From the NCBI GenBank assembly GCA_963691655.1, contig CAVNUY010000046.1, positions 930,001 to 994,000 of the forward strand: a stretch of DNA of 64,000 nt, written 5' to 3'. The notes beneath the pieces were generated by a model, which saw only the letters and a program-made list of their open reading frames with translations, made no database searches and was not told the DNA's origin. Shown in pieces: positions 38,888 through 51,585 of this stretch. Numbering within the stretch: the stretch's first letter is position 1; each line of letters opens with the position of its first letter. The stretch is from Toxonevra muliebris. Taxonomy: Eukaryota > Arthropoda > Insecta > Diptera > Pallopteridae. A program made the translations under genes and the position numbers.

Positions 38888-41800
38888 AATTTTAATTCCG
38901 AATTTTAATTCCGAATTTCAATTTCGAATTTCAATTTCGAATTTTAATTTCGAATTTTAATTTCGAATTTTAATTCCGAATTTTAATTCCAAATTTTAAT
39001 TCCGAATTTTAATTCCGAATTTCAATTTCGAATTTCAATTTCGAATTTTAATTTCGAATTTTAATTTCGAATTTTAATTCCGAATTTTAATTCCAAATTT
39101 TAATTCCGAATTTTAATTTCGAATTTCAATTTCGAACTTTAATTTCGAATTTCAATTCCGAATTTTATTTTCGAATTTTAATTCCGAATTTAAATTTCGA
39201 ATTTTAATTCCGAATTTTAATTTCGAATTTTAATTTCGAATTTTAATTCCGAATTTTAATTTCGAATTTCAATTTCGAATTTTAATTCCGAATTTTAATT
39301 TCGAATTTCAATTTCGAATTTTAATTTCGAATTTTAATTCCGAATTTTAATTTCGAATTTTAATTTCGAATTTTAACTCCGAATTTTAATTCCGAATTTT
39401 AATTCCGAATTTTAATTCCGAATTTCAATTTCGAATTTCAATTTCGAATTTTAATTTCGAATTTTAATTTCGAATTTTAATTCCGAATTTTAATTCCAAA
39501 TTTTAATTCCGAATTTGAATTTCGAATTTCAATTTCGAACTTTAATTTCGAATTTCAATTCCGAATTTTAATTTCGAATTTTAATTTCGAATTTTAATTT
39601 CGAATTTTAATTTCGAATTTTAATTTCGAATTTTAATTCCGAATTTTAATTTCGAATTTTAATTTCGAATTTTAATTTCGAATTTTAATTTCGAATTTTA
39701 ATTTCGAATTTTAATTTCGAATTTTAATTCCGAATTTTAATTCCGAATTTTAATTTCGAATTTCAATTTCGAATTTTAATTTCGAATTTTAATTCCGAAT
39801 TTTAATTTCGAATTTTAATTTCGAATTTTAATTTCGAATTTTAATTCCGAATTTTAATTTCGAATTTCAATTTCGAATTTTAATTTCGAATTTTAATTCC
39901 GAATTTTAATTTCGAATTTTAATTCCGAATTTTAATTCCGAATTTTAATTCCGAATTTTAATTTCGAATTTCAATTTCGAATTTCAATTTCGAATTTTAA
40001 TTCCGAATTTTAATTTCGAATTTTAATTTCAAATTTTAATTTCGAATTTTAATTTCGAATTTTAATTTCGAATTTCAATTTCGAATTTTAATTCCGAATT
40101 TTAATTTCGAATTTCAATTTCGAATTTTAATTTCGAATTTTAATTTCGAATTTTAATTTCGAATTTTAATTTCGAATTTTAGTTTCGAATTTTAATTTCG
40201 AATTTTAATTTCGAATTTCAATTTCGAATTTTAATTTCGAATTTTAATTCCGAATTTTAATTTCGAATTTTAATTCCGAATTTTAATTCCGAATTTTAAT
40301 TCCGAATTTTAATTTCGAATTTTAATTTCGAATTTCAATTTCCAATTTTAATTTCGAATTTTAATTCCGAAATTAAAATTCGATTTTTAATTCCGAATTT
40401 TAATTTCGAATTTTAATTTCGAATTTTAATTTCGAATTTCAATTTCGAATTTTAATTCCGAGTTTTAATTTCGAATTTCAATTTCGAATTTTAATTCCGA
40501 ATTTTAATTCCGAATTTTAATTTCGAATTTTAATTTCGAATTTTAATTTCGAATTTTAATTTCGAATTTCAATTTCGAATTTCAATTCCGAATTTTAATT
40601 TCGAATTTTAATTTCGAATTTTAATTTCGAATTTCAATTCCGAATTTTAATTTCGAATTTTAATTTCGAATTTTAATTTCGAATTTTAATTTCGAATTTC
40701 AATTTCGAATTTTAATTTCGAATTTTAATTCCGAATTTTATTTCCGAATTTTAATTTCGAATTTTAATTTCGAAATTTAATTTCGAATTTTAATTCCGAA
40801 TTTTAATTCCGAATTTTAATTCCGAATTTTAATTCCGAATTTTAATTCCGAATTTTAATTCCGAATTTTAATTTCGAATTTTAATTCCGAATTTTAATTC
40901 CGAATTTTAATTCCGAATTTTAATTTCGAATTTTAATTCCGAATTTTAATTCCGAATTTTAATTCCGAATTTTAATTTCAAATTTTAATTCCGAATTTTA
41001 ATTTCGAATTTCAATTTCGAATTTTAATTTCGAATTTTAATTCCGAATTTTAATTTCGAATTTTAATTCCGAATTTTAATTTCGAATTTTAATTTCGAAT
41101 TTTAATTTCGAATTTTAATTCCGAATTTTAATTTCGAATTTTAATTTCGAATTTTAATTTCGAATTTTAATTCCGAATTTTAATTTCAAATTTTAATTCC
41201 GAATTTTAATTCCGAATTTTAATTTCGAATTTCAATTTCGAATTTCAATTTCGAATTTTATTTTCGAATTTTAATTCCGAATTTTAATTTCGAATTTTAA
41301 TTCCGAATTTTAATTCCGAATTTTAATTCCGAATTTTAATTTCGAATTTCAATTTCGAATTTTAATTTCGAATTTTAATTCCGAATTTTAATTTCGAATT
41401 TCAATTTCGAATTTTAATTTCGAATTTTAATTCCGAATTTTAATTCCGAATTTTAATTCCGAATTTTAATTCCGAATTTTAATTTCTAATTTTAATTCCG
41501 AATTTTAATTCCGAATTTTAATTCCGAATTTTAATTCCTAACTTTAATTCCGAATTTTAATTTCGAATCTTAATTTCGAATTTTAATTCCGAATTTTATT
41601 TTCGAATTTTAATTCCGAATTTAAATTTCGAATTTTAATTCCGAATTTTAATTTCGAATTTTAATTTCGAATTTTAATTCCGAATTTTAATTTCGAATTT
41701 CAATTTCGAATTTTAATTCCGAATTTTAATTTCGAATTTCAATTTCGAATTTTAATTTCGAATTTTAATTCCGAATTTTAATTTCTAATTTTAACTCCGA

Positions 41801-42954
41801 ATTTTAATTCCGAATTTTAATTCCGAATTTTAATTCCGAATTTCAATTTCGAATTTCAATTTCGAATTTTAATTTCGAATTTTAATTCCGAATTTTAATT
41901 TCGAATTTTAATTTCAAATTTTAATTTCGAATTTTAATTCCGAATTTTAATTCCGAATTTTAATTCCGAATTTTAATTTCGAATTTTAATTTCGAATTTT
42001 AATTTCGAATTTTAATTCCGAATTTTAATTTCGAATTTCAATTTCGAATTTTAATTCCGAATTTTAATTTCGAATTTCAATTTCGAATTTTAATTTCGAA
42101 TTTTAATTCCGAATTTTAATTTCGAATTTTAACTCCGAATTTTAATTCCGAATTTTAATTCCGAATTTTAATTCCGAATTTCAATTTCGAATTTCAATTT
42201 CGAATTTTAATTTCGAATTTTAATTTCGAATTTTAATTCCGAATTTTAATTCCGAATTTTAATTCCGAATTTCAATTTCGAATTTCAATTTCGAATTTTA
42301 ATTTCGAATTTTAATTTCGAATTTTAATTCCGAATTTTAATTCCAAATTTTAATTCCGAATTTTAATTCCGAATTTTAATTTCGAATTTCAATTTCGAAT
42401 TTTAATTTCGAATTTTAATTTCGAATTTTAATTCCGAATTTTAATTCCAAATTTTAATTCCGAATTTTAATTTCGAATTTCAATTTCGAACTTTAATTTC
42501 GAATTTCAATTCCGAATTTTATTTTCGAATTTTAATTCCGAATTTAAATTTCGAATTTTAATTCCGAATTTTAATTTCGAATTTTAATTTCGAATGTTAA
42601 TTCCGAATTTTAATTTCGAATTTCAATTTCGAATTTTAATTCCGAATTTTAATTTCGAATTTCAATTTCGAATTTTAATTTCGAATTTTAATTCCGAATT
42701 TTAATTTCGAATTTTAATTTCGAATTTTAATTTCGAATTTCAATTTCGAATTTTAATTCCGAATTTTAATTCCGAATTTTAATTTCGAATTTCAATTTCG
42801 AATTTCAATTTCGAATTTTAATTTAGAATTTTAATTTCGAATTTTAATTCCGAATTTTAATTCCAAATTTTAATTCCGAATTTTAATTTCGAATTTCAAT
42901 TTCGAACTTTAATTTCGAATTTCAATTCCGAATTTTAATTTCGAATTTTAATTT
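38888..42954 (+). repeat. ~4.1-kb segment, copy 2 of the ~8-kb-offset duplication
   Basis: Second copy of about 30920-34946. The very rare ATG-creating variant GAATGTTAATTCC is present in both copies. Private changes in this copy include TTTGAATTTCG at about 39,517 and TTTCTAATTTTAACTCC at about 41,785. Confidence 0.9.
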
Positions 42955-43955
42955 CGAATTTTAATTTCGAATTTTAATTTCGAATTTTAATTTCGAATTT
43001 TAATTCCGAATTTTAATTTCGAATTTTAATTTCGAATTTTAATTTCGAATTTTAATTTCGAATTTTAATTTCGAATTTTAATTTCGAATTTTAATTCCGA
43101 ATTTTAATTCCGAATTTTAATTTCGAATTTTAATTCCGAATTTTTATTTCGAATTTTAATTCCGAATTTTAATTCCGAATTTTAATTCCGAATTTTAATT
43201 TCGAATTTCAATTTCGAATTTCAATTTCGAATTTTAATTCCGAATTTTAATTTCGAATTTTAATTTCGAATTTTAATTTCGAATTTTAATTCCGAATTTT
43301 AATTTCGAATTTTAATTTCGAATTTTAATTTCGAATTTTAATTCCGAATTTTAATTTCGAATTTCAATTTCGAATTTTAATTTCGAATTTTAATTCCGAA
43401 TTTTAATTTCGAATTTTAATTCCGAATTTTAATTCCGAATTTTAATTCCGAATTTTAATTTCGAATTTCAATTTCGAATTTCAATTTCGAATTTTAATTC
43501 CGAATTTTAATTTCGAATTTCAATTTCGAATTTTAATTTTGAATTTTAATTTCGAATTTTAATTTCGAATTTCAATTTCGAATTTTAATTCCGAATTTTA
43601 ATTTCGAATTTCAATTTCGAATTTTAATTTCGAATTTTAATTTCGAATTTTAATTTCGAATTTTAATTTCGAATTTTAATTTCGAATTTCAATTTCGAAT
43701 TTTAATTTCGAATTTTAATTCCGAATTTTAATTTCGAATTTTAATTCCGAATTTTAATTCCGAATTTTAATTCCGAATTTTAATTTCGAATTTTAATTTC
43801 GAATTTCAATTTCCAATTTTAATTTCGAATTTTAATTCCGAAATTAAAATTCGAATTTTAATTCCGAATTTTAATTTCGAATTTTAATTTCGAATTTTAA
43901 TTTCGAATTTCAATTTCGAATTTTAATTCCCAGTTTTAATTTCGAATTTCAATTT

Positions 43956-44734
43956 CGAATTTTAATTCCGAATTTTAATTCCGAATTTTAATTTCGAATT
44001 TTAATTTCGAATTTTAATTTCGAATTTCAATTTCGAATTTTAATTCCGAATTTTAATTCCGAATTTTAATTCCGAATTTTAATTCCGAATTTTAATTCCG
44101 AATTTTAATTTCGAATTTTAATTTCGAATTTCAATTTCCAATTTTAATTTCGAATTTTAATTCCGAAATTAAAATTCGAATTTTAATTCCGAATTTTAAT
44201 TTCGAATTTCAATTTCGAATTTTAATTTCGAATTTTAATTCCGAATTTTAATTTCGAATTTTAATTCCGAATTTTAATTTCGAATTTTAATTCCGAATTT
44301 TAATTTCGAATTTTAATTTCGAATTTTAATTCCGAATTTTAATTTCGAATTTCAATTTCGAATTTTAATTTCGAATTTTAATTCCGAATTTTAATTTCGA
44401 ATTTTAATTTCGAATTTTAATTCCGAATTTTAATTTCGAATTTTAATTCCGAATTATAATTCCAAATTTTAATTTCGAATTTTAATTCCGAATTTTAATT
44501 CCGAATTTTAATTCCGAATTTTAATTTCGAATTTTAATTTCGAATTTTAATTTCGAATTTTAATTTCGAATTTTAATTCCGAATTTTAATTCCAAATTTT
44601 AATTCCGAATTTTAATTCCGAATTTTAATTTCGAATTTTAATTTCGAATTTCAATTTCGAATTTTAATTTCGAATTTTAATTCCGAATTTTAATTCCGAA
44701 TTTTAATTCCGAATTTTAATTCCGAATTTTAATT
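43956..44734 (+). repeat. 779-bp segment duplicated at +9,120 bp, copy 1
   Basis: Aligned base for base with 53076-53854, I see two differences: A at 44456 and A at 44464 (GAATTATAATTCCAAA here, GAATTTTAATTCCGAA in the partner). Both lie in adjacent positions of one monomer junction. The segment contains the inverted monomer at 44165. The 9,120 offset is 6 bp short of 702 monomers, again explained by the deletion at 47,441. Confidence 0.93.
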
Positions 44735-47440
44735 TCGAATTTTAATTTCGAATTTCAATTTCCAATTTTAATTTCGAATTTTAATTCCGAAATTAAAATT
44801 CGAATTTTAATTCCGAATTTTAATTTCGAATTTTAATTTCGAATTTTAATTTCGAATTTCAATTTCGAATTTTAATTCCGAGTTTTAATTTCGAATTTCA
44901 ATTTCGAATTTTAATTCCGAATTTTAATTCCGAATTTTAATTTCGAATTTTAATTTCGAATTTTAATTTCGAATTTCAATTTCGAATTTTAATTCCGAAT
45001 TTTAATTCCGAATTTTAATTCCGAATTTTAATTCCGAATTTTAATTTCGAATTTTAATTTCGAATTTCAATTTCCAATTTTAATTTCGAATTTTAATTCC
45101 GAAATTAAAATTCGAATTTTAATTCCGAATTTTAATTTCGAATTTCAATTTCGAATTTCAATTTCGAATTTTAATGCCGAATTTTAATTTCGAATTTTAA
45201 TTCCGAATTTTAATTTCGAATTTTAATTCCGAATTTTAATTTCGAATTTTAATTTCGAATTTTAATTCCGAATTTTAATTTCGAATTTCAATTTCGAATT
45301 TTAATTTCGAATTTTAATTCCGAATTTTAATTTCGAATTTTAATTTCGAATTTTAATTCCGAATTTTAATTTCGAATTTTAATTCCGAATTTTAATTCCG
45401 AATTTTAATTTCGAATTTTAATTCCGAATTTTAATTCCGAATTTTAATTCCGAATTTTAATTTCGAATTTTAATTTCGAATTTTAATTTCGAATTTTAAT
45501 TTCGAATTTTAATTCCGAATTTTAATTCCAAATTTTAATTCCGAATTTTAATTCCGAATTTTAATTTCGAATTTTAATTTCGAATTTCAATTTCGAATTT
45601 TAATTTCGAATTTTAATTCCGAATTTTAATTCCGAATTTTAATTCCGAATTTTAATTCCGAATTTTAATTTCGAATTTTAATTTCGAATTTTAATTTCGA
45701 ATTTTAATTTCGAATTTCAATTTCGAATTTTAATTTCGAATTTTAATTTCGAATTTCAATTTCGAATTTTAATTCCGAATTTTAATTCCGAATTTTAATT
45801 CCGAATTTTAATTTCGAATTTTAATTTCGAATTTTAATTTCGAATTTTAATTTCGAATTTCAATTTCGAATTTCAAATTCGAATTTTAATTTCGAATTTT
45901 AATTCCGAATTTTAATTTCGAATTTTAATTCCGAATTTTAATTCCGAATTTTAATTCCGAATTTTAATTCCGAATTTTAATTTCGAATTTCAATTTCGAA
46001 TTTTAATTTCGAATTTTAATTCCGAATTTTAATTTCGAATTTTAATTCCGAATTTTAATTCCGAATTTTAATTTCGAATTTTAATTTCGAATTTCAATTT
46101 CGAATTTTAATTTCGAATTTTAATTCCGAATTTTAATTCCGAATTTTAATTCCGAATTTTAATTTCGAATTTCAATTTCGAATTTTAATTTCGAATTTTA
46201 ATTCCGAATTTTAATTCCGAATTTTAATTCCGAATTTTAATTCCGAATTTTAATTCCGAATTTTAATTTCGAATTTTAATTTCGAATTTCAATTTCGAAT
46301 TTTAATTTCGAATTTTAATTCCGAATTTTAATTCCGAATTTTAATTCCGAATTTTAATTCCGAATTTTAATTTCGAATTTTAATTTCGAATTTTAATTTC
46401 GAATTTTAATTTCGAATTTTAATTTCGAATTTTAATTTCGAATTTTAATTCCGAATTTTAATTTCGAATTTTAATTCCGAATTTTAATTCCGAATTTTAA
46501 TTTCGAATTTCAATTTCGAATTTCAATTTCGAATTTTATTTTCGAATTTTAATTCCGAATTTTAATTCCGAATTTTAATTCCGAATTTTGATTCCGAATT
46601 TTAATTCCGAATTTTAATTCCGAATTTTAATTCCGAATTTTAATTCCGAATTTTAATTTCGAATTTTAATTTCGAATTTTAATTTCGAATTTTAATTTCG
46701 AATTTCAATTTCGAATTTTAATTTCGAATTTCAATTTCGAATTTTAATTTCGAATTTTAATTCCGAATTTTAATTTCGAATTTTAATTTCGAATTTTAAT
46801 TTCGAATTTTAATTCCGAATTTTAATTTCGAATTTCAATTTCGAATTTTAATTTCGAATTTTAATTCCGAATTTTAATTTCGAATTTTAATTCCGAATTT
46901 TAATTTCGAATTTTAATTCCGAATTTTAATTTCGAATTTCAATTTCGAATTTCAATTTCGAATTTTAATTCCGAATTTTAATTTCGAATTTCAATTTCGA
47001 ATTTTAATTTTGAATTTTAATTTCGAATTTTAATTTCGAATTTCAATTTCGAATTTTAATTCCGAATTTTAATTTCGAATTTCAATTTCGAATTTTAATT
47101 TCGAATTTTAATTTCGAATTTTAATTTCGAATTTTAATTTCGAATTTTAATTTCGAATTTTAATTTCGAGTTTTAATTTCGAATTTCAATTTCGAATTTT
47201 AATTTCGAATTTTAATTCCGAATTTTAATTTCGAATTTTAATTCCGAATTTTAATTCCGAATTTTAATTCCGAATTTTAATTTCGAATTTTAATTTCGAA
47301 TTTCAATTTCCAATTTTAATTTCGAATTTTAATTCCGAAATTAAAATTCGAATTTTAATTCCGAATTTTAATTTCGAATTTTAATTTCGAATTTTAATTT
47401 CGAATTTCAATTTCGAATTTTAATTCCGAGTTTTAATTTC

Positions 47441-47450
47441 GAATTTCGAA
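47441..47450 (+). repeat. 7-bp shortened unit (6-bp deletion)
   Basis: GAATTTCGAATTTT occurs where all related copies (about 27740, 32495, 37165, 40460, 44885, 52340, 61025) read GAATTTCAATTTCGAA after CCGAGTTTTAATTTC. Six bases (CAATTT) are missing. I saw no second example in the window. It shifts the 13-bp register of everything to its right relative to its left. Confidence 0.9.
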
Positions 47451-49345
47451 TTTTAATTCCGAATTTTAATTCCGAATTTTAATTTCGAATTTCAATTTCG
47501 AATTTCAATTTCGAATTTTAATTCCGAATTTTAATTTCGAATTTTAATTTCGAATTTTAATTTCGAATTTTAATTTCGAATTTTAATTCCGAATTTCAAT
47601 TTCGAATTTCAATTCCGAATTTTAATTTCGAATTTTAATTTCGAATTTTAATTTCGAATTTCAATTTCGAATTTTAATTTCGAATTTTAATTTCGAATTT
47701 TAATTTCGAATTTCAATTTCGAATTTTAATTCCGAATTTTAATTTCGAATTTTAATTTCGAATTTTAATTCCGAATTTTAATTCCGAATTTTAATTCCGA
47801 ATTTTAATTTCGAATTTTAATTTCGAATTTCAATTTCGAATTTTAATTTCGAATTTTAATTCCGAAATTAAAATTCGAATTTTAAATCCGAATTTTAATT
47901 TCGAATTTTAATTTCGAATTTTAATTCCGAAATTTAATTTCGAAATTTAATTTCGAATTTTAATTTCGAATTTTAATTTCGAATTTCAATTTCGAATTTT
48001 AATTTCGAATTTTAATTTCGAATTTTAATTTCGAATTTTAATTTCGAAATTAAAATTCGAATTTTAATTCCGAATTTTAATTTCGAATTTCAATTTCGAA
48101 TTTTAATTTCGAATTTTAATTCCGAATTTTAATTTCGAATTTTAATTCCGAATTTTGATTTCGAATTTCAATTTCGAATTTTAATTCCGAATTTTAATTC
48201 CGAATTTTAATTCCGAATTTTAATTCCGAATTTTAATTTCGAATTTTAATTTCGAATTTCAATTTCCAATTTTAATTTCGAATTTTAATTCCGAAATTAA
48301 AATTCGAATTTTAATTCCGAATTTTAATTTCGAATTTCAATTTCGAATTTTAATTTCGAATTTTAATTTCGAATTTCAATTTCGAATTTTAATTCCGAAT
48401 TTTAATTCCGAATTTTAATTTCGAATTTTAATTCCGAATTTTAATTTCGAATTTTAATTCCGAATTTTAATTTCGAATTTCAATTTCGAATTTTAATTCC
48501 GAATTTTAATTCCGAATTTTAATTCCGAATTTTAATTCCGAATTTTAATTTCGAATTTTAATTTCGAATTTCAATTCCGAATTTTAATTCCGAATTTTAA
48601 TTCCGAATTTTAATTTCGAATTTTAATTTCGAATTTCAATTTCGAATTTTAATTTCGAATTTCAATTTCGAATTTTAATTCCGAATTTTAATTTCGAATT
48701 TTAATTTCGAATTTTAATTTCGAAATTAAAATTCGAATTTTAATTCCGAATTTTAATTTCGAATTTCAATTTCGAATTTTAATTTCGAATTTTAATTCCG
48801 AATTTTAATTTCGAATTTTAATTCCGAATTTTAATTTCGAATTTCAATTTCGAATTTTAATTCCGAATTTTAATTCCGAATTTTAATTCCGAATTTTAAT
48901 TCCGAATTTTAATTTCGAATTTTAATTTCGAATTTCAATTTCCAATTTTAATTTCGAATTTTAATTCCGAAATTAAAATTCGAATTTTAATTCCGAATTT
49001 TAATTTCGAATTTCAATTTCGAATTTTAATTTCGAATTTTAATTTCGAATTTCAATTTCGAATTTTAATTCCGAATTTTAATTCCGAATTTTAATTTCGA
49101 ATTTTAATTCCGAATTTTAATTTCGAATTTTAATTCCGAATTTTAATTTCGAATTTCAATTTCGAATTTTAATTCCGAATTTTAATTCCGAATTTTAATT
49201 TCGAATTTTAATTCCGAATTTTAATTTCGAATTTTAATTTCGAATTTTAATTCCGAATTTTAATTCCGAATTTTAATTCCGAATTTTAATTTCGAATTTT
49301 AATTTCGAATTTCAATTTCGAATTTTAATTTCGAATTTTAATTCC

Positions 49346-50346
49346 GAAATTAAAATTCGAATTTTAAATCCGAATTTTAATTTCGAATTTTAATTTCGAA
49401 TTTTAATTCCGAAATTTAATTTCGAAATTTAATTTCGAATTTTAATTTCGAATTTTAATTTCGAATTTCAATTTCGAATTTTAATTCCGAATTTTAATTT
49501 CGAATTTTAATTTCGAATTTTAATTTCGAAATTAAAATTCGAATTTTAATTCCGAATTTTAATTTCGAATTTCAATTTCGAATTTTAATTTCGAATTTTA
49601 ATTCCGAATTTTAATTTCGAATTTTAATTCCGAATTTTAATTTCGAATTTCAATTTCGAATTTTAATTTCGAATTTTAATTCCGAAATTAAAATTCGAAT
49701 TTTAAATCCGAATTTTAATTTCGAATTTTAATTTCGAATTTTAATTCCGAAATTTAATTTCGAAATTTAATTTCGAATTTTAATTTCGAATTTTAATTTC
49801 GAATTTCAATTTCGAATTTTAATTCCGAATTTTAATTTCGAATTTTAATTTCGAATTTTAATTTCGAAATTAAAATTCGAATTTTAATTCCGAATTTTAA
49901 TTTCGAATTTCAATTTCGAATTTTAATTTCGAATTTTAATTCCGAATTTTAATTTCGAATTTTAATTCCGAATTTTAATTTCGAATTTTAATTTCGAATT
50001 TTAATTCCGAAATTAAAATTCGAATTTTAAATCCGAATTTTAATTTCGAATTTTAATTTCGAATTTTAATTCCGAAATTTAATTTCGAAATTTAATTTCG
50101 AATTTTAATTTCGAATTTTAATTTCGAATTTCAATTTCGAATTTTAATTCCGAATTTTAATTTCGAATTTTAATTTCGAATTTTAATTTCGAAATTAAAA
50201 TTCGAATTTTAATTCCGAATTTTAATTTCGAATTTCAATTTCGAATTTTAATTTCGAATTTTAATTCCGAATTTTAATTTCGAATTTTAATTTCGAATTT
50301 CAATTTCCAATTTTAATTTCGAATTTTAATTCCGAAATTAAAATTC
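49346..50346 (+). repeat. Tandem higher-order repeat of 25-26 monomers (~325-338 bp)
   Basis: Three consecutive units begin with the inverted monomer plus TTTTAAATCCG, the AAATCC mark lying at 49366, 49704 and 50029 (spacings 338 and 325 bp). Each unit then has two GAAATTTAATTTC units in a row, a TTTCAATTTCG, a second inverted monomer preceded by TTTTAATTTC (49528, 49866, 50191) and another TTTCAATTTCG. The same cassette occurs singly at 47884, 52824, 59961 and 61495 (AAATCC positions). This is the clearest local head-to-tail higher-order unit in the window. Confidence 0.92.
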
Positions 50347-50461
50347 GAATTTTAATTTCGAATTTTAATTCCGAATTTTAATTTCGAATTTTAATTTCGA
50401 ATTTCAATTCCGAATTTTAATTTCGAATTTTAATTCCGAATTTTAATTTCGAATTTTAATT

Positions 50462-51585
50462 CCGAATTTTAATTCCGAATTTTAATTCCGAATTTTAATT
50501 TCGAATTTTAATTTCGAATTTTAATTTCGAATTTCAATTTCGAATTTTAATTCCGAATTTTAATTCCGAATTTTAATTCCGAATTTTAATTCCGAATTTT
50601 AATTTCGAATTTTAATTTCGAATTTCAATTTCCAATTTTAATTTCGAATTTTAATTCCGAAATTAAAATTCGAATTTTAATTCCGAATTTTAATTTCGAA
50701 TTTCAATTTCGAATTTTAATTTCGAATTTTAATTCCGAATTTTAATTTCGAATTTTAATTCCGAATTTTAATTTCGAATTTTAATTCCGAATTTTAATTT
50801 CGAATTTTAATTTCGAATTTTAATTCCGAATTTTAATTTCGAATTTCAATTTCGAATTTTAATTTCGAATTTTAATTCCGAATTTTAATTTCGAATTTTA
50901 ATTTCGAATTTTAATTCCGAATTTTAATTTCGAATTTTAATTCCGAATTTTAATTCCGAATTTTAATTTCGAATTTTAATTCCGAATTTTAATTCCGAAT
51001 TTTAATTCCGAATTTTAATTTCGAATTTTAATTTCGAATTTTAATTTCGAATTTTAATTTCGAATTTTAATTCCGAATTTTAATTCCAAATTTTAATTCC
51101 GAATTTTAATTCCGAATTTTAATTTCGAATTTTAATTTCGAATTTCAATTTCGAATTTTAATTTCGAATTTTAATTCCGAATTTTAATTCCGAATTTTAA
51201 TTCCGAATTTTAATTCCGAATTTTAATTTCGAATTTTAATTTCGAATTTTAATTTCGAATTTTAATTTCGAATTTCAATTTCGAATTTTAATTTCGAATT
51301 TTAATTTCGAATTTCAATTTCGAATTTTAATTCCGAATTTTAATTCCGAATTTTAATTCCGAATTTTAATTCCGAATTTTAATTCCGAATTTTAATTTCG
51401 AATTTCAATTTCGAATTTCAAATTCGAATTTTAATTTCGAATTTTAATTCCGAATTTTAATTTCGAATTTTAATTCCGAATTTTAATTCCGAATTTTAAT
51501 TCCGAATTTTAATTCCGAATTTTAATTTCGAATTTCAATTTCGAATTTTAATTTCGAATTTTAGTTCCGAATTTTAATTTCGAAT
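50462..51585 (+). repeat. ~1.12-kb segment duplicated at about +13.27 kb, copy 2
   Basis: Second copy of about 37182-38330, including one inverted monomer (50659, partner 37379). Two whole monomers fewer than copy 1 by my reading. Right edge approximate. Confidence 0.86.

Larger units (their letters stand above)
26528..42954 (+). repeat. Zone D: C-subtype-rich block with kilobase-scale units
   Basis: TTTTAATTCCGAA is here about as common as the T subtype, often in pure runs (for example about 28,490-28,610). Marks of the zone are TTCGAACTTTAATTTCG (C at 26528, 26931, 31169, 31571, 34483, 34899, 39137, 39540, 42491, 42907, plus an outlier at 57968), TTTTAACTCCG, and TTCCTAACTTTAATTCC (29305, 29552, 30215, 33542, 41537). 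The paired GAACTTT marks alternate between spacings of about 403 and 416 bp. The zone is made of duplications 910, 4,641 and about 8,000 bp apart, listed separately. Confidence 0.85.
42955..51449 (+). repeat. Zone E: mixed T/C block dense in inverted monomers
   Basis: Between the 8-kb and 8.6-kb duplications. T and C subtypes are mixed, and 18 inverted monomers fall here. TTCCCAGTTTT at 43929 repeats 36298 (offset 7,631, 587 monomers), linking this zone to the 36-38 kb part of zone D. CCGAGTTTT marks follow many of the inverted monomers by about 80-100 bp. Confidence 0.75.
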
